DNA from: Cytophagaceae bacterium
GTDB taxonomy: Bacteria > Bacteroidota > Bacteroidia > Cytophagales > Cytophagaceae
Length of the DNA stretch: 14,358 nt
Reading direction: 5' to 3'
Assembly: GCA_021151805.1 (NCBI GenBank)
Contig: JAGKWN010000103.1
Coordinates: 1-14,358 of the forward strand
Positions 1 to 8,237 of this stretch are shown piece by piece. The stretch's first letter is position 1, and each line of letters opens with the position of its first letter. Position numbers and translations under genes: made by a program. The notes beneath the pieces were generated by a model, which saw only the letters and a program-made list of their open reading frames with translations, searched no databases and was not told where the DNA came from.

Positions 1-116
1 CGTGCATTTCCCCAAGCTTCCAGACTCGATCACTGCAATAAAATATTTTAATTGTAAATTAATATAAGAGCCTCTGAATATGCCGTGAACAGGCATTTAC
101 AGAAGCATTGTTTTGA

Positions 117-1280
117 ATGCAATTAAAAATTAATACAGCTATGAATTTTTATCAAAGAATGTCAAAGAAAAAAAAGATCGTTACAATCACGCTTTCAGTT
201 ATTATAGTAGCATTGATTGTGTTCCGCTTATTGTTGCCAACGATCGTTAAAAATTACCTAAATAAAACACTCGCCGATATGGGGGAGTACAGCGGACATG
301 TAAATGATGTAGACATCTGGCTGATCCGCGGTGCATATGTGATCAATGGTTTAGAGATTAATAAAACGAGTGGCAAAGTGCCAGTACCGTTTTTGATTGC
401 ACCTGTTATTGATCTTTCAGTGGAGTGGAAGGCTTTGTTTAAAGGTGCTGTGAAAGCGAAGGTAACTTTTGATGATCCGGAGCTTACCTTTGTTGCTGGC
501 CCTACAAAAGAGACATCACAAACGGGTGCCGGTACAGACTGGACAGAGCCGCTCGACAAATTATTGCCGATTGACATTAACAAATTTCAGATCCATAATG
601 GAAAAATTAAATACAATGATTTTCATGCAAGTCCGAAAGTAGACATCTTCATCAACCGGCTTGAACTTTTGGCAACCAATCTATCTAATGTTGAAGATAA
701 AGAGAAAGCATTGCCTTCCGAACTCATCATAAGTGGTAGCTCTATTGGTGGCGGTAATTTGTCGTTAAAAGGCCATATGAATGTGTTGAAGCAGGTGCCT
801 GATGCAGACATCAATATGGAGTTTACAAATATTAACTTAAAAGCATTGAATGATTTTGCGAAGGCTTACGGCAAGTTTGATTTCGAAAAAGGCAAGCTTT
901 CTATTTATAGTGAAATGTCTGTAAAGGATGCAAATGTATCCGGTTACGTAAAGCCTGTGCTGGAAGACGTAGACGTGCTGGATTGGGATGAAGACGGTCC
1001 AACCTTTATGCAGCAGCTATGGCAGGCAGCTGTAGGGACAACCTTTGCTGTATTTAAAAATCATCCGAAAGATCGTTTCGCTACCAAAATTCCGGTGGAA
1101 GGGAAGCTAGATCAGAAAATAGATACAGACGTCTTTACAACTGTTGTGCGGGTAGTGAAGAACGCTTTTATAGAAGCTTATAAAAAAACGCTTGACGATT
1201 CAGTAAGCTTCAATAACAATGGGGAAGAAAAAGAAAAGAAATTCCTGTTTTTCAAAGTGAAAGAGAAGAAAGACGAATAA
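117..1280 (+). CDS. Membrane-anchored AsmA/DUF748-like protein
   Basis: The 387-residue product has a short basic N-terminus, one hydrophobic segment at about residues 21-43, and then a long beta-rich region with no further membrane spans. This suggests a protein anchored in the inner membrane with its bulk in the periplasm. The block around residues 54-125 (GHVNDVDIWLIRGAYVI, then DLSVEWKALFKG and DDPELTFV) resembles DUF748/AsmA-type proteins, a group linked to envelope biogenesis and lipid transport; that assignment is from family memory and is not proven here. The C-terminus (about 366-387) is a Lys/Glu-rich tail. The first ATG is used, but ATGs at 141 and 159 are possible; the last would give a typical MSKKKK start. 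A 175-base gap with two inverted repeats separates it from the next gene, so it is probably a separate unit. No catalytic motif is visible. Confidence 0.65.
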   Translation: MQLKINTAMNFYQRMSKKKKIVTITLSVIIVALIVFRLLLPTIVKNYLNKTLADMGEYSGHVNDVDIWLIRGAYVINGLEINKTSGKVPVPFLIAPVIDLSVEWKALFKGAVKAKVTFDDPELTFVAGPTKETSQTGAGTDWTEPLDKLLPIDINKFQIHNGKIKYNDFHASPKVDIFINRLELLATNLSNVEDKEKALPSELIISGSSIGGGNLSLKGHMNVLKQVPDADINMEFTNINLKALNDFAKAYGKFDFEKGKLSIYSEMSVKDANVSGYVKPVLEDVDVLDWDEDGPTFMQQLWQAAVGTTFAVFKNHPKDRFATKIPVEGKLDQKIDTDVFTTVVRVVKNAFIEAYKKTLDDSVSFNNNGEEKEKKFLFFKVKEKKDE

Positions 1281-1288
1281 CTCCGGCT

Positions 1289-1351
1289 AATATTGTTTCA
1301 GAAAATTGAAATGAGACCATATTTTTCAATTTAAATTCCATAGGCAATATT
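1289..1351 (+). terminator. Nested AT-rich inverted repeats after the DUF748-like gene
   Basis: An outer pair AATATTG (1289-1295) / CAATATT (1345-1351) encloses an inner pair AAATTGAAA (1303-1311) / TTTCAATTT (1324-1332). It begins 8 bases after the stop codon, so it could end or stabilise the upstream transcript. There is no clear run of T after the outer stem, so the terminator call is tentative. Confidence 0.35.
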
Positions 1352-1389
1352 TACACGCCGCCTTGATTCGGGAATCAAAAAAATAGTTA

Positions 1390-1435
1390 AATTACCTTAG
1401 CTTTCAGTTCATTAGTATTGAAGGCTAAGGTAATT
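1390..1435 (+). promoter_or_regulatory. Long hairpin just upstream of a TTG-start gene
   Basis: AATTACCTTAGC (1390-1401) pairs perfectly with GCTAAGGTAATT (1424-1435). Pairing continues inward through two G-T wobbles to give roughly a 19-bp stem around an 8-base loop. No T-run follows, so it is not a standard intrinsic terminator. It ends 20 bases before the TTG at 1456 and would lie in that gene's leader RNA if transcription starts upstream of it. Confidence 0.5.
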
Positions 1436-1455
1436 AAGCTAAACAGATTTCCCTA

Positions 1456-3726
1456 TTGAAAACGCTTTCGGTACACGTTCCTTTTCGTTTTGCATTTGCA
1501 TTACACTGGGAGCTGTCTTTTAAACCGTATTTGAATTTCATTCATGCACAGATCCGTCAATCAGAAAATGAAATTTATAAATCGTATTTAAAATCGATTG
1601 CTGCAATCGTGGAGCAAAACCCTGTATTGCTGGAGCCGATTAAAGACTGGTCGGTGCTGGAACCCTTTACAGACCTGCTTGACCTGATCTACATCAATCA
1701 CTATCCGTCTTTAGGCGCCAATCATTTATATGCCATCGGAACACCATCTTCTCCGATGAAATTTTTTTCCTATTCACAGGAATTTAAAAAACTCATATCC
1801 GATACAGACGGCAACCTGAAGTTGCATCTGCATGATAGCTTTGTAAACGAAGAATACACACGCAGACTGTATACCGATATTTTATGTAAGTGCTATCAGG
1901 TTGATCTTATTAAAGATTCTTCACAAACCTTGCTGCGTCTCATTGATAAAAGCGAAGGTTTCGAACGGCATTACCATTTTCTTTCCAACAATCAGTTTGT
2001 AGATATCAATTATTCCGGTACGCTGCCTGAATTAAATCCTGAATGGATTGAATATGCGAAAGGAAATATTGAATCGATTAAGGACATCAAGAAACAAATA
2101 CCGCTTGCCGGCTTTGGTCTGGAAGGATTTATTTTATTCACCATCAAAGACGAAACCGTTTCTGAAGCTGTAAGCCAGCTGCGTGAAAACGTGGCCACCA
2201 TGCATACCATGTCGCGTAAAGATGCCTATTTGCGCATCAAAGGAAACACCTTATCGTTGTTGCAGAAGAATGCTTTTGAAGTTGGCTTCCTGCCTTTGAT
2301 TGATATCAACAAAAGAATCTTCTATCATAAATCATTTAACTACACAAGTATTTTATTCAAGATTCTTCAGAAGCATTTAACCACTGCAGAGCTGAATGAT
2401 TTTTTAGGGCGCTTCATCGATATGTGTTCCATGACATCTGAATATCCGATTCAGATTTTCAATGAAGACGATGAAATTAAAACGGAGCTTAAAAAATATC
2501 TGATTGAAGAAGGTGTTAAAAACTTAACCATCATACCAGTATTCCACCAACAGAATCTTGTGGGAGTTATTGAGCTGGCGAGCACGGAAGAAGAAAAGCT
2601 TTCCATGGAAGATGTGCGTAAGATTGAATCGGCCATGCCTATGTATTCTGAGTTTATCGTTTATCAGACAAATAAACTGCATGAACAGATGGAATCTTTT
2701 ATCATGCACAATTACACAGCGATCCAGCCGGTAGTAGAATGGAAGTTCAATGAAGTGGCATGGCATACGATGCAGAAGGCACCGAATACAAAACTACCGG
2801 ATATTTCATTCAAGGAACTGACCCCTTTTTATGGAGCTGTAGATATTAAGAATTCTTCCGGTGAAAGACAGAAAGCTATACGCAGAGATTCAGACCGCAA
2901 CTTAAAAAAGCTTGAAACATTTTTGTTGAAGCATGGTGATACAGAAACGACGTCGCAGGAGCACGTTGCTTTGTGGCAGGATTTCACAGAAGAAAACCTG
3001 GGTGATGAACAGGAGCTCAACCTGCGATTATTCATAGAACGCGCCGCACAGGACTTACTGGAAAATTATCCGGATCTTGAGATTGAATTCTCACACGAAG
3101 AAGAATCGAATTATGAGGAAAGCTTGTTCAGCATCAACAATGCGTTAAAAGAAGTGCTGGATGTGCAGGAGCAGAAATTGAAAAAACTCATTCCGGTTTA
3201 TTTTGATAAATTCAGAACCGATGGCTGGGAATACACCATCTATGCAGGACAGGCGTTAAGTCCGGGAATTACCATCACACCAGACATGATTGCGACGGTG
3301 AAAGAATGGGAACTTGAAACCATGCTGAACATGGGTATGGTTGCGGCATCTTTGCGTGATACGATTCCTTATAAACTTGAAACTACACAACTGATTCTTG
3401 CCAATACAGCTCCACTTGATATTCGCTTTCGTGCAGACGAACACCGCTTTGACGTGGAAGGATCGTATAGCATACGCTACGAAGTTGTAAAGAAGCGCAT
3501 TGATAAGGCGCTAATACGCGAAACGAATGAGCGGTTGACACAGCCCGGCAAACTTGCCATCGTATACATGTATGCAGCAGAGCTCGATGCTTATTTACGT
3601 TTGATCGATGAATACATGAAACAAGGACTCCTGGAAAAAGGAATTGAATATCTTGACCTCGAAGACTTACAGGGAGTGGTTGGTTTAAAAGCCATTCGTG
3701 TTACAATGAAATCAGCACAAACATGA
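1456..3726 (+). CDS. GAF-like domain protein, 756 aa, function unknown
   Basis: This is a large soluble protein with no signal peptide or membrane segment. Residues about 265-405 read as a GAF-like sensor fold: a helix, then strands ending in IIPVFHQQNLVGVIELAS, then an alpha helix. A second conserved-looking block is FYGAVDIKNSSGERQKAI at about 458-475. The C-terminal 280 residues are charged and mostly helical and match no family I recognise; there is no kinase, cyclase, HTH or receiver motif. The frame opens after a TAA at 1435-1437, and the first ATG would remove 100 residues, so TTG at 1456 is chosen. The N-terminus it gives, ending in LSFKPYLNF, looks like a genuine start for Bacteroidota GAF proteins. 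It overlaps the next gene by 4 bases (ATGA), which implies coupled translation. It may sense a ligand and control the downstream envelope genes, but that is inference. Confidence 0.8.
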   Translation: MKTLSVHVPFRFAFALHWELSFKPYLNFIHAQIRQSENEIYKSYLKSIAAIVEQNPVLLEPIKDWSVLEPFTDLLDLIYINHYPSLGANHLYAIGTPSSPMKFFSYSQEFKKLISDTDGNLKLHLHDSFVNEEYTRRLYTDILCKCYQVDLIKDSSQTLLRLIDKSEGFERHYHFLSNNQFVDINYSGTLPELNPEWIEYAKGNIESIKDIKKQIPLAGFGLEGFILFTIKDETVSEAVSQLRENVATMHTMSRKDAYLRIKGNTLSLLQKNAFEVGFLPLIDINKRIFYHKSFNYTSILFKILQKHLTTAELNDFLGRFIDMCSMTSEYPIQIFNEDDEIKTELKKYLIEEGVKNLTIIPVFHQQNLVGVIELASTEEEKLSMEDVRKIESAMPMYSEFIVYQTNKLHEQMESFIMHNYTAIQPVVEWKFNEVAWHTMQKAPNTKLPDISFKELTPFYGAVDIKNSSGERQKAIRRDSDRNLKKLETFLLKHGDTETTSQEHVALWQDFTEENLGDEQELNLRLFIERAAQDLLENYPDLEIEFSHEEESNYEESLFSINNALKEVLDVQEQKLKKLIPVYFDKFRTDGWEYTIYAGQALSPGITITPDMIATVKEWELETMLNMGMVAASLRDTIPYKLETTQLILANTAPLDIRFRADEHRFDVEGSYSIRYEVVKKRIDKALIRETNERLTQPGKLAIVYMYAAELDAYLRLIDEYMKQGLLEKGIEYLDLEDLQGVVGLKAIRVTMKSAQT

Positions 3727-4547
3727 AAAAATTATTTTTAAGTATATTGATTATCGCCTGCGGAATTACAGCCTGCAGTTCGCAACGGGAGCCAGCCTTT
3801 GAGATTCGGGGTTATGATTACAGTAAACGCACTGTATTTGAACTTGAAAAACCTTTACAGGAAATTTCAGGTCTTGCTTACGACAAGCAGCGGGATGAAT
3901 TTTTAGCTGTCAATGATGAGCAGGGAAATGTATTTGTGCTGAACAGCAAAACATTCAACATCAAACGTAAATTACATTTCGGCGAGAAAGGTGATTATGA
4001 AGAAGTGCAGCTGACGGATAGCATGCTGTATGTGCTCCACAGTGATGGCAATGTCTTTAAGATGAAGTATAATGGCGATAGCATATCAGAAATATTGATG
4101 ATTGAATATAAAGGTTCGAAAGCTGAATTTGAATCGTTTTACATTCTGCAGGACAAAAATCAACTTGCGTTGATCCCCAAAAATTCTAAGCTTGGATTCA
4201 GCAATAAAGAAACAAAAAGTCATAAGCAGGATGCCAGCACGGGAATGCCTGTTAAACATGGCAATGAGCGCATCGACTGGAATAAGCTTTCAGGGGTTTC
4301 CGTTCTGCATCCTTCAGCAGTAGCCATACACCCGCTTACAAAAGAAATTTACATAGTGGCATCCATTGAAAAGCTGTTGCTGGTTTTAGATGAACAATAC
4401 AATGTGCTTGCTGAATATGCATTGCCAGCTTCAACCTTTCAACAGCCTGAAGGAATTACTTTTGACAAAGAAGGTAACCTATATATATCGAATGAAGCCA
4501 ATGGCACAAAGCCAACGATCATTCAGATACCCATTCAAAAAAAATAA
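3723..4547 (+). CDS. SdiA-regulated family beta-propeller lipoprotein
   Basis: The 274-residue product starts with a lipoprotein signal peptide: MKK, a hydrophobic stretch, and a lipobox ITAC with the acylated cysteine at residue 18. The mature part has the repeated pattern of the SdiA-regulated family, a six-bladed propeller-like fold: LEKPLQEISGLAYD (about 41-54), LAVNDEQGNVFVL (61-73), GDYEEVQLTDSMLYVLHSDG (90-109) and PEGITFDKEGNLYISNEANG (242-261). Length is normal for the family. It should sit in the periplasm or on the outer membrane. The biochemical role of the family is not established; similar propellers bind or hydrolyse small ligands. Its start overlaps the preceding stop, and the next ATG follows 3 bases after its own stop, placing it firmly in the operon. 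Confidence 0.85.
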   Translation: MKKLFLSILIIACGITACSSQREPAFEIRGYDYSKRTVFELEKPLQEISGLAYDKQRDEFLAVNDEQGNVFVLNSKTFNIKRKLHFGEKGDYEEVQLTDSMLYVLHSDGNVFKMKYNGDSISEILMIEYKGSKAEFESFYILQDKNQLALIPKNSKLGFSNKETKSHKQDASTGMPVKHGNERIDWNKLSGVSVLHPSAVAIHPLTKEIYIVASIEKLLLVLDEQYNVLAEYALPASTFQQPEGITFDKEGNLYISNEANGTKPTIIQIPIQKK

Positions 4548-4550
4548 TTG

Positions 4551-7500
4551 ATGCGCTTCGTTAAGCAACATATATTCTTCAGTCTTGTATACGCATTTTT
4601 ATGTGTAGGTACTCCGCTGGCTGGTTTTCCCCAGTCAGCAAGCGATACAATAATTGTGCATCGCTTCATTCTGATCGGGGATGCCGGCCGTCTCTTAAAT
4701 GGCAGGAGCATTGTACCCGAAGCAGTAGCCGGTTATATCAGCAAAGCAGATAGTACGGCAACGATTCTTTTTTTAGGCGATAATATCTACGAAAAAGGTT
4801 TGCCGGATAAAGAAGACAACGATTACAAAACGTATGAAGAGGTACTTGCAAAACAGTTGCTCCCGTTTGAGTCACATCTAGCAAAGGTATATATGCTGCC
4901 CGGTAATCACGATTGGCAGAAAAGTGGCCCACAGGGCTGGGAGCGTGTTAAGCGCGAAGCAGACTGGGTAGACAGTTTGAATCAAGACAATATAATTTTC
5001 CTGCCAAAAGAAGGATGCCCCGGTCCGGAAGAAATTCATATCAACGATAGTCTTGTACTGGTAATACTGGATACACAATGGTGGCTGCACCCATTTGAAA
5101 AACCAGGCATAGAAGATGATTGCAACTGCAAGACAGAAGGTGATGTCATTAATTCCCTGAAAGATATTGCTTACCGGAACAGAAATAAACGCATAGTATT
5201 TGCATCACATCATCCGATGCGTAGTTATGGGATTCACGGCGGTTACTATACCTTGAAGCAGCACATCTTTCCGTTTACAGAGATGTCTGAAAATGCCTAT
5301 GTCCCTCTGCCTGTATTAGGATCGCTGTATCCATTAGTGCGCGGCACGTTCGGCAATATTCAGGATCTGAAACATCCGGAATATAAAAACATGGTGAAAC
5401 GTATTGAAGAAGCCATGTCGGTTGCGCCGGATGTTATATATGCAGGTGGCCATGATCATTCCCTGCAATTGATTCTTGAAAATCAGCAACGCTACATTGT
5501 TAGCGGCTCTGGCATCAATCGCGAGCGTGTGAAAGAAGGAAAGCATGCCGCATACGTTACCGACCAACGGGGATTTGTAGAAGTGCTCTATCGTGCAGAT
5601 GGCAGTACACAAATTTTGATACAGGAAGTTTATGAAGATGCGACAAGAGCGGTTGTATATGATACTATTTTGGCGGCGAAGAAGCTACCTGAAATTGTTG
5701 CTGAAAAAATTGCACCCTGTATACAGCAGGACAGTATTACTGTTGCTATCGCGCCTGAGTATGATGATGTGAGTGGTTCGCACAGATTTTGGTTCGGCGA
5801 AAATTACCGTAAGCTTTGGGCAACACCGGTAACATTGAAAGTATTTCATATTGAAAAAGAAGGATTAGAAATTTTACAACAGGGCGGCGGACAGCAAACC
5901 AAGTCGCTGCGCATGAAAGATGCTACAGGCAAAGAGTGGGTGTTGCGTACAGTACAGAAAGATCCTGCAAAGGCATTGCCTGAAAACCTACGGGGTACAG
6001 TAGCTAAAAATATTGTTCAGGATCAGATCTCATCTGCACAGCCGTATGCACCTTTAACCATACCACCTCTGGCAGATGCGTTGAATGTGCCGCATGCAAA
6101 TCCGCAGATAGTATTTGTGCCCGACGATCCTGCACTTGGTATTTACCGTTCCGAATTTGCAAATACCGTATGTGTATTTGAAGAACGGGAGCCAACATCC
6201 GATGAAGTTGCAAAGACATACAATACCGCCAAAGTGCTGGAGAAGCTAGAGGAAGATAATGATAATCGCATTGATGAAAAGGCTGTACTTACCGCACGCA
6301 TGCTGGACCTGTTGATTGGTGATTGGGACAGACACGAAGATCAGTGGCGCTGGGAAAAACAATCTCAAGGTAAGACAAATATCTTTTCACCGATTCCCCG
6401 CGATCGTGATCAAACATATTTTATTAACTCAGGTGTGCTGCCTTACATTGCTGCGCGCAAATGGGCCATGCCTAAACTGCAGGGCTTTGATGATAAGATC
6501 AGGGATGTAAACGGATTTATGTTTAACGCACGCTATTTTGACCGTTTCTTTTTACACGAACTGAGCGAAGCACAATGGATAGAAGTATTGAACGGCTTAC
6601 AGAAAACCCTGACAGACTCCTTGCTTTCAGTAGCTGTACATCAATTGCCCGATACGATCTATGCGCAATGCGGCGATCAGATCCTGCACAACCTGATTGC
6701 ACGGAGAAATAGTTTGTTGAAAAACGGTTTGAAGTTTTATCGCTTCCTGGCACATAGGGTTGAAGTACCGGGTTCGGATAAAGATGAGTATTTCGAACTG
6801 AATTATCTTAAAAACGGTGATGTGCAGCTAAAGGTATACAAGATCAAAAAAGATGGCAGCAAAGGTCATGTTTTATACGATCGTACTTTCAATAAAAAAG
6901 CAACGAAGGAGATCCGTTTATATGGAAGAGGTGGTGACGATGTGTTTGATGCAACAGGCACCGGCCGTTCGCCAATTAAAGTTCGCATGATTGGCGGTAG
7001 CGAAAAGGATTCATTTGCGGTAGCAAAATCAGTGCACAACAGGAGAAATTTAATTGTATACGATCGCTCTGATCATGAAAATGAATTTCCAAAATGCACC
7101 AAAGCGGTTGTTCATAAAAGTACAGATCCTGCGATCAATACATACAACGGTCGCACATTTAAATACAATCAACTATTGCCGCAGGGTACCGGCGGTTATA
7201 ACCTGGACGATGGGTTGTGGATCGGTGCCGGGATTCAGTACACCAAACATGGCTTCCGCAAGGAACCGTATGCGCAACGTCATCGTTTGATGCTGGGACA
7301 CGCATTGGCAACTGAAGCTACCAATGTAAAGTATTACGGGCACTTTGTGGATGTGCTTGGCAAAACAGACCTGAAAATAAATTTCGATGCACGTGCACCG
7401 GATAACGTTTCCAACTTCTTTGGTGTAGGGAACGAAACAACATTTATCAGAGAAGGCGAAAAACCGATTACCTATTATCGTACACGTTACAACCTGATCA

Positions 7501-8222
7501 CTGCCCAGATCAAACTGGAACATACATTTGCACATACCTTTAAATTATATGGCGGTGTGATTGGTCAGTATTATGCAGCAGACTCTTCAGAAAATGCAGG
7601 TAGGTTTATCAATGTATATGGCGAAGCATATCCAGGAGAAAACGTATTCACGAACAAAGTATTTGCTGGATTGATCGGCGGCTTTCAATTGGATACGCGT
7701 AATTCAGAGTTTATGCCTATCCGCGGTGTATACTGGAATACCTTTTTAACCGGTATGCAGCAGCTCGATGAAAAGAATCAGAACTTTGGAAGATTCGAAT
7801 CAGAAATGACTGTCTATACAAGTTTTCATAAAGATCCACGTTTTGTACTTGTAAACCATTTCGGCGGTGGATTGAATGCCGGCGATCCGTATTACTTCCA
7901 GATGTGTTACCTGGGTGGAAGTACCAATCTGCGTGGTTATAGAAACTATCGTTTTGCAGGAAACAGCAAATTTTTTTATAACCTGGAATTGCGCATGAAA
8001 TTATTTGATTTCACTTCGTACTTGTTTCCTGGTTCTGTGGGATTGGTTGCATTCAATGATCTGGGCCGTGTTTGGGTGAAAGGAGAAGCATCAAACTTGT
8101 GGCACGACGGTTATGGCGGTGGTTTGTATATCGTGCCTGCAAAACTGCTGGTGGTAAATATGTTAGTGGGCTGCTCCAAAGAAGGAGTGCTGCCGTATAT
8201 TTCATTAGGAATTAAATTATAA
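4551..8222 (+). CDS. Exported calcineurin-like phosphoesterase with kinase-like segment and Omp85-type barrel
   Basis: This 1223-residue product has a signal peptide (residues 1-30). Residues about 35-350 form a calcineurin-like metallophosphoesterase with its full metal-binding set: GDAG (43-46), GDNIYEKG (76-83), GNHDW (118-122), SHHP (219-222) and GGHDH (299-303). Residues about 450-720 contain LIGDWDRHEDQWRW (588-601) and PIPRDRDQTYF (614-624), which resemble the catalytic loop and metal-binding Asp of CotH/HipA-type atypical kinases. A GGDD-containing beta-rich linker (about 787-822) follows. From about 890 the protein reads as an outer-membrane beta-barrel of the Omp85/surface-antigen type, with FFGVGNET, LDTRNSEFMPIRG and LGGSTNLRGYR (1121-1131). 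No POTRA repeats are seen. The ATG at 4551 is preferred over the TTG codon directly before it. The barrel probably anchors or exports the enzymatic part. Phosphoesterase and barrel calls are firm; the kinase-like call is by motif only. Confidence 0.88.
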   Translation: MRFVKQHIFFSLVYAFLCVGTPLAGFPQSASDTIIVHRFILIGDAGRLLNGRSIVPEAVAGYISKADSTATILFLGDNIYEKGLPDKEDNDYKTYEEVLAKQLLPFESHLAKVYMLPGNHDWQKSGPQGWERVKREADWVDSLNQDNIIFLPKEGCPGPEEIHINDSLVLVILDTQWWLHPFEKPGIEDDCNCKTEGDVINSLKDIAYRNRNKRIVFASHHPMRSYGIHGGYYTLKQHIFPFTEMSENAYVPLPVLGSLYPLVRGTFGNIQDLKHPEYKNMVKRIEEAMSVAPDVIYAGGHDHSLQLILENQQRYIVSGSGINRERVKEGKHAAYVTDQRGFVEVLYRADGSTQILIQEVYEDATRAVVYDTILAAKKLPEIVAEKIAPCIQQDSITVAIAPEYDDVSGSHRFWFGENYRKLWATPVTLKVFHIEKEGLEILQQGGGQQTKSLRMKDATGKEWVLRTVQKDPAKALPENLRGTVAKNIVQDQISSAQPYAPLTIPPLADALNVPHANPQIVFVPDDPALGIYRSEFANTVCVFEEREPTSDEVAKTYNTAKVLEKLEEDNDNRIDEKAVLTARMLDLLIGDWDRHEDQWRWEKQSQGKTNIFSPIPRDRDQTYFINSGVLPYIAARKWAMPKLQGFDDKIRDVNGFMFNARYFDRFFLHELSEAQWIEVLNGLQKTLTDSLLSVAVHQLPDTIYAQCGDQILHNLIARRNSLLKNGLKFYRFLAHRVEVPGSDKDEYFELNYLKNGDVQLKVYKIKKDGSKGHVLYDRTFNKKATKEIRLYGRGGDDVFDATGTGRSPIKVRMIGGSEKDSFAVAKSVHNRRNLIVYDRSDHENEFPKCTKAVVHKSTDPAINTYNGRTFKYNQLLPQGTGGYNLDDGLWIGAGIQYTKHGFRKEPYAQRHRLMLGHALATEATNVKYYGHFVDVLGKTDLKINFDARAPDNVSNFFGVGNETTFIREGEKPITYYRTRYNLITAQIKLEHTFAHTFKLYGGVIGQYYAADSSENAGRFINVYGEAYPGENVFTNKVFAGLIGGFQLDTRNSEFMPIRGVYWNTFLTGMQQLDEKNQNFGRFESEMTVYTSFHKDPRFVLVNHFGGGLNAGDPYYFQMCYLGGSTNLRGYRNYRFAGNSKFFYNLELRMKLFDFTSYLFPGSVGLVAFNDLGRVWVKGEASNLWHDGYGGGLYIVPAKLLVVNMLVGCSKEGVLPYISLGIKL

Positions 8223-8237
8223 TAAAGAAGGTTTTTT

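Noticed and set aside
1..116. Possible end of an upstream gene or tRNA at the left edge
   Set aside because: All three + frames stop within about 65 bases with no recognisable peptide, and no acceptor or T-arm pattern can be made out. An ATGCC/GGCAT pair at 80-96 is only 5 bp.
4548..4550. TTG as the start of the phosphoesterase-barrel protein
   Set aside because: An ATG follows directly and gives the same signal peptide, so there is no reason to choose TTG.
7173..7535. 120-codon open frame on the - strand inside the phosphoesterase-barrel gene
   Set aside because: It lies wholly within a strongly supported coding gene, is rich in Cys and has no family resemblance; similar antisense frames at 5334-5612 and 6523-6753 are rejected for the same reason.
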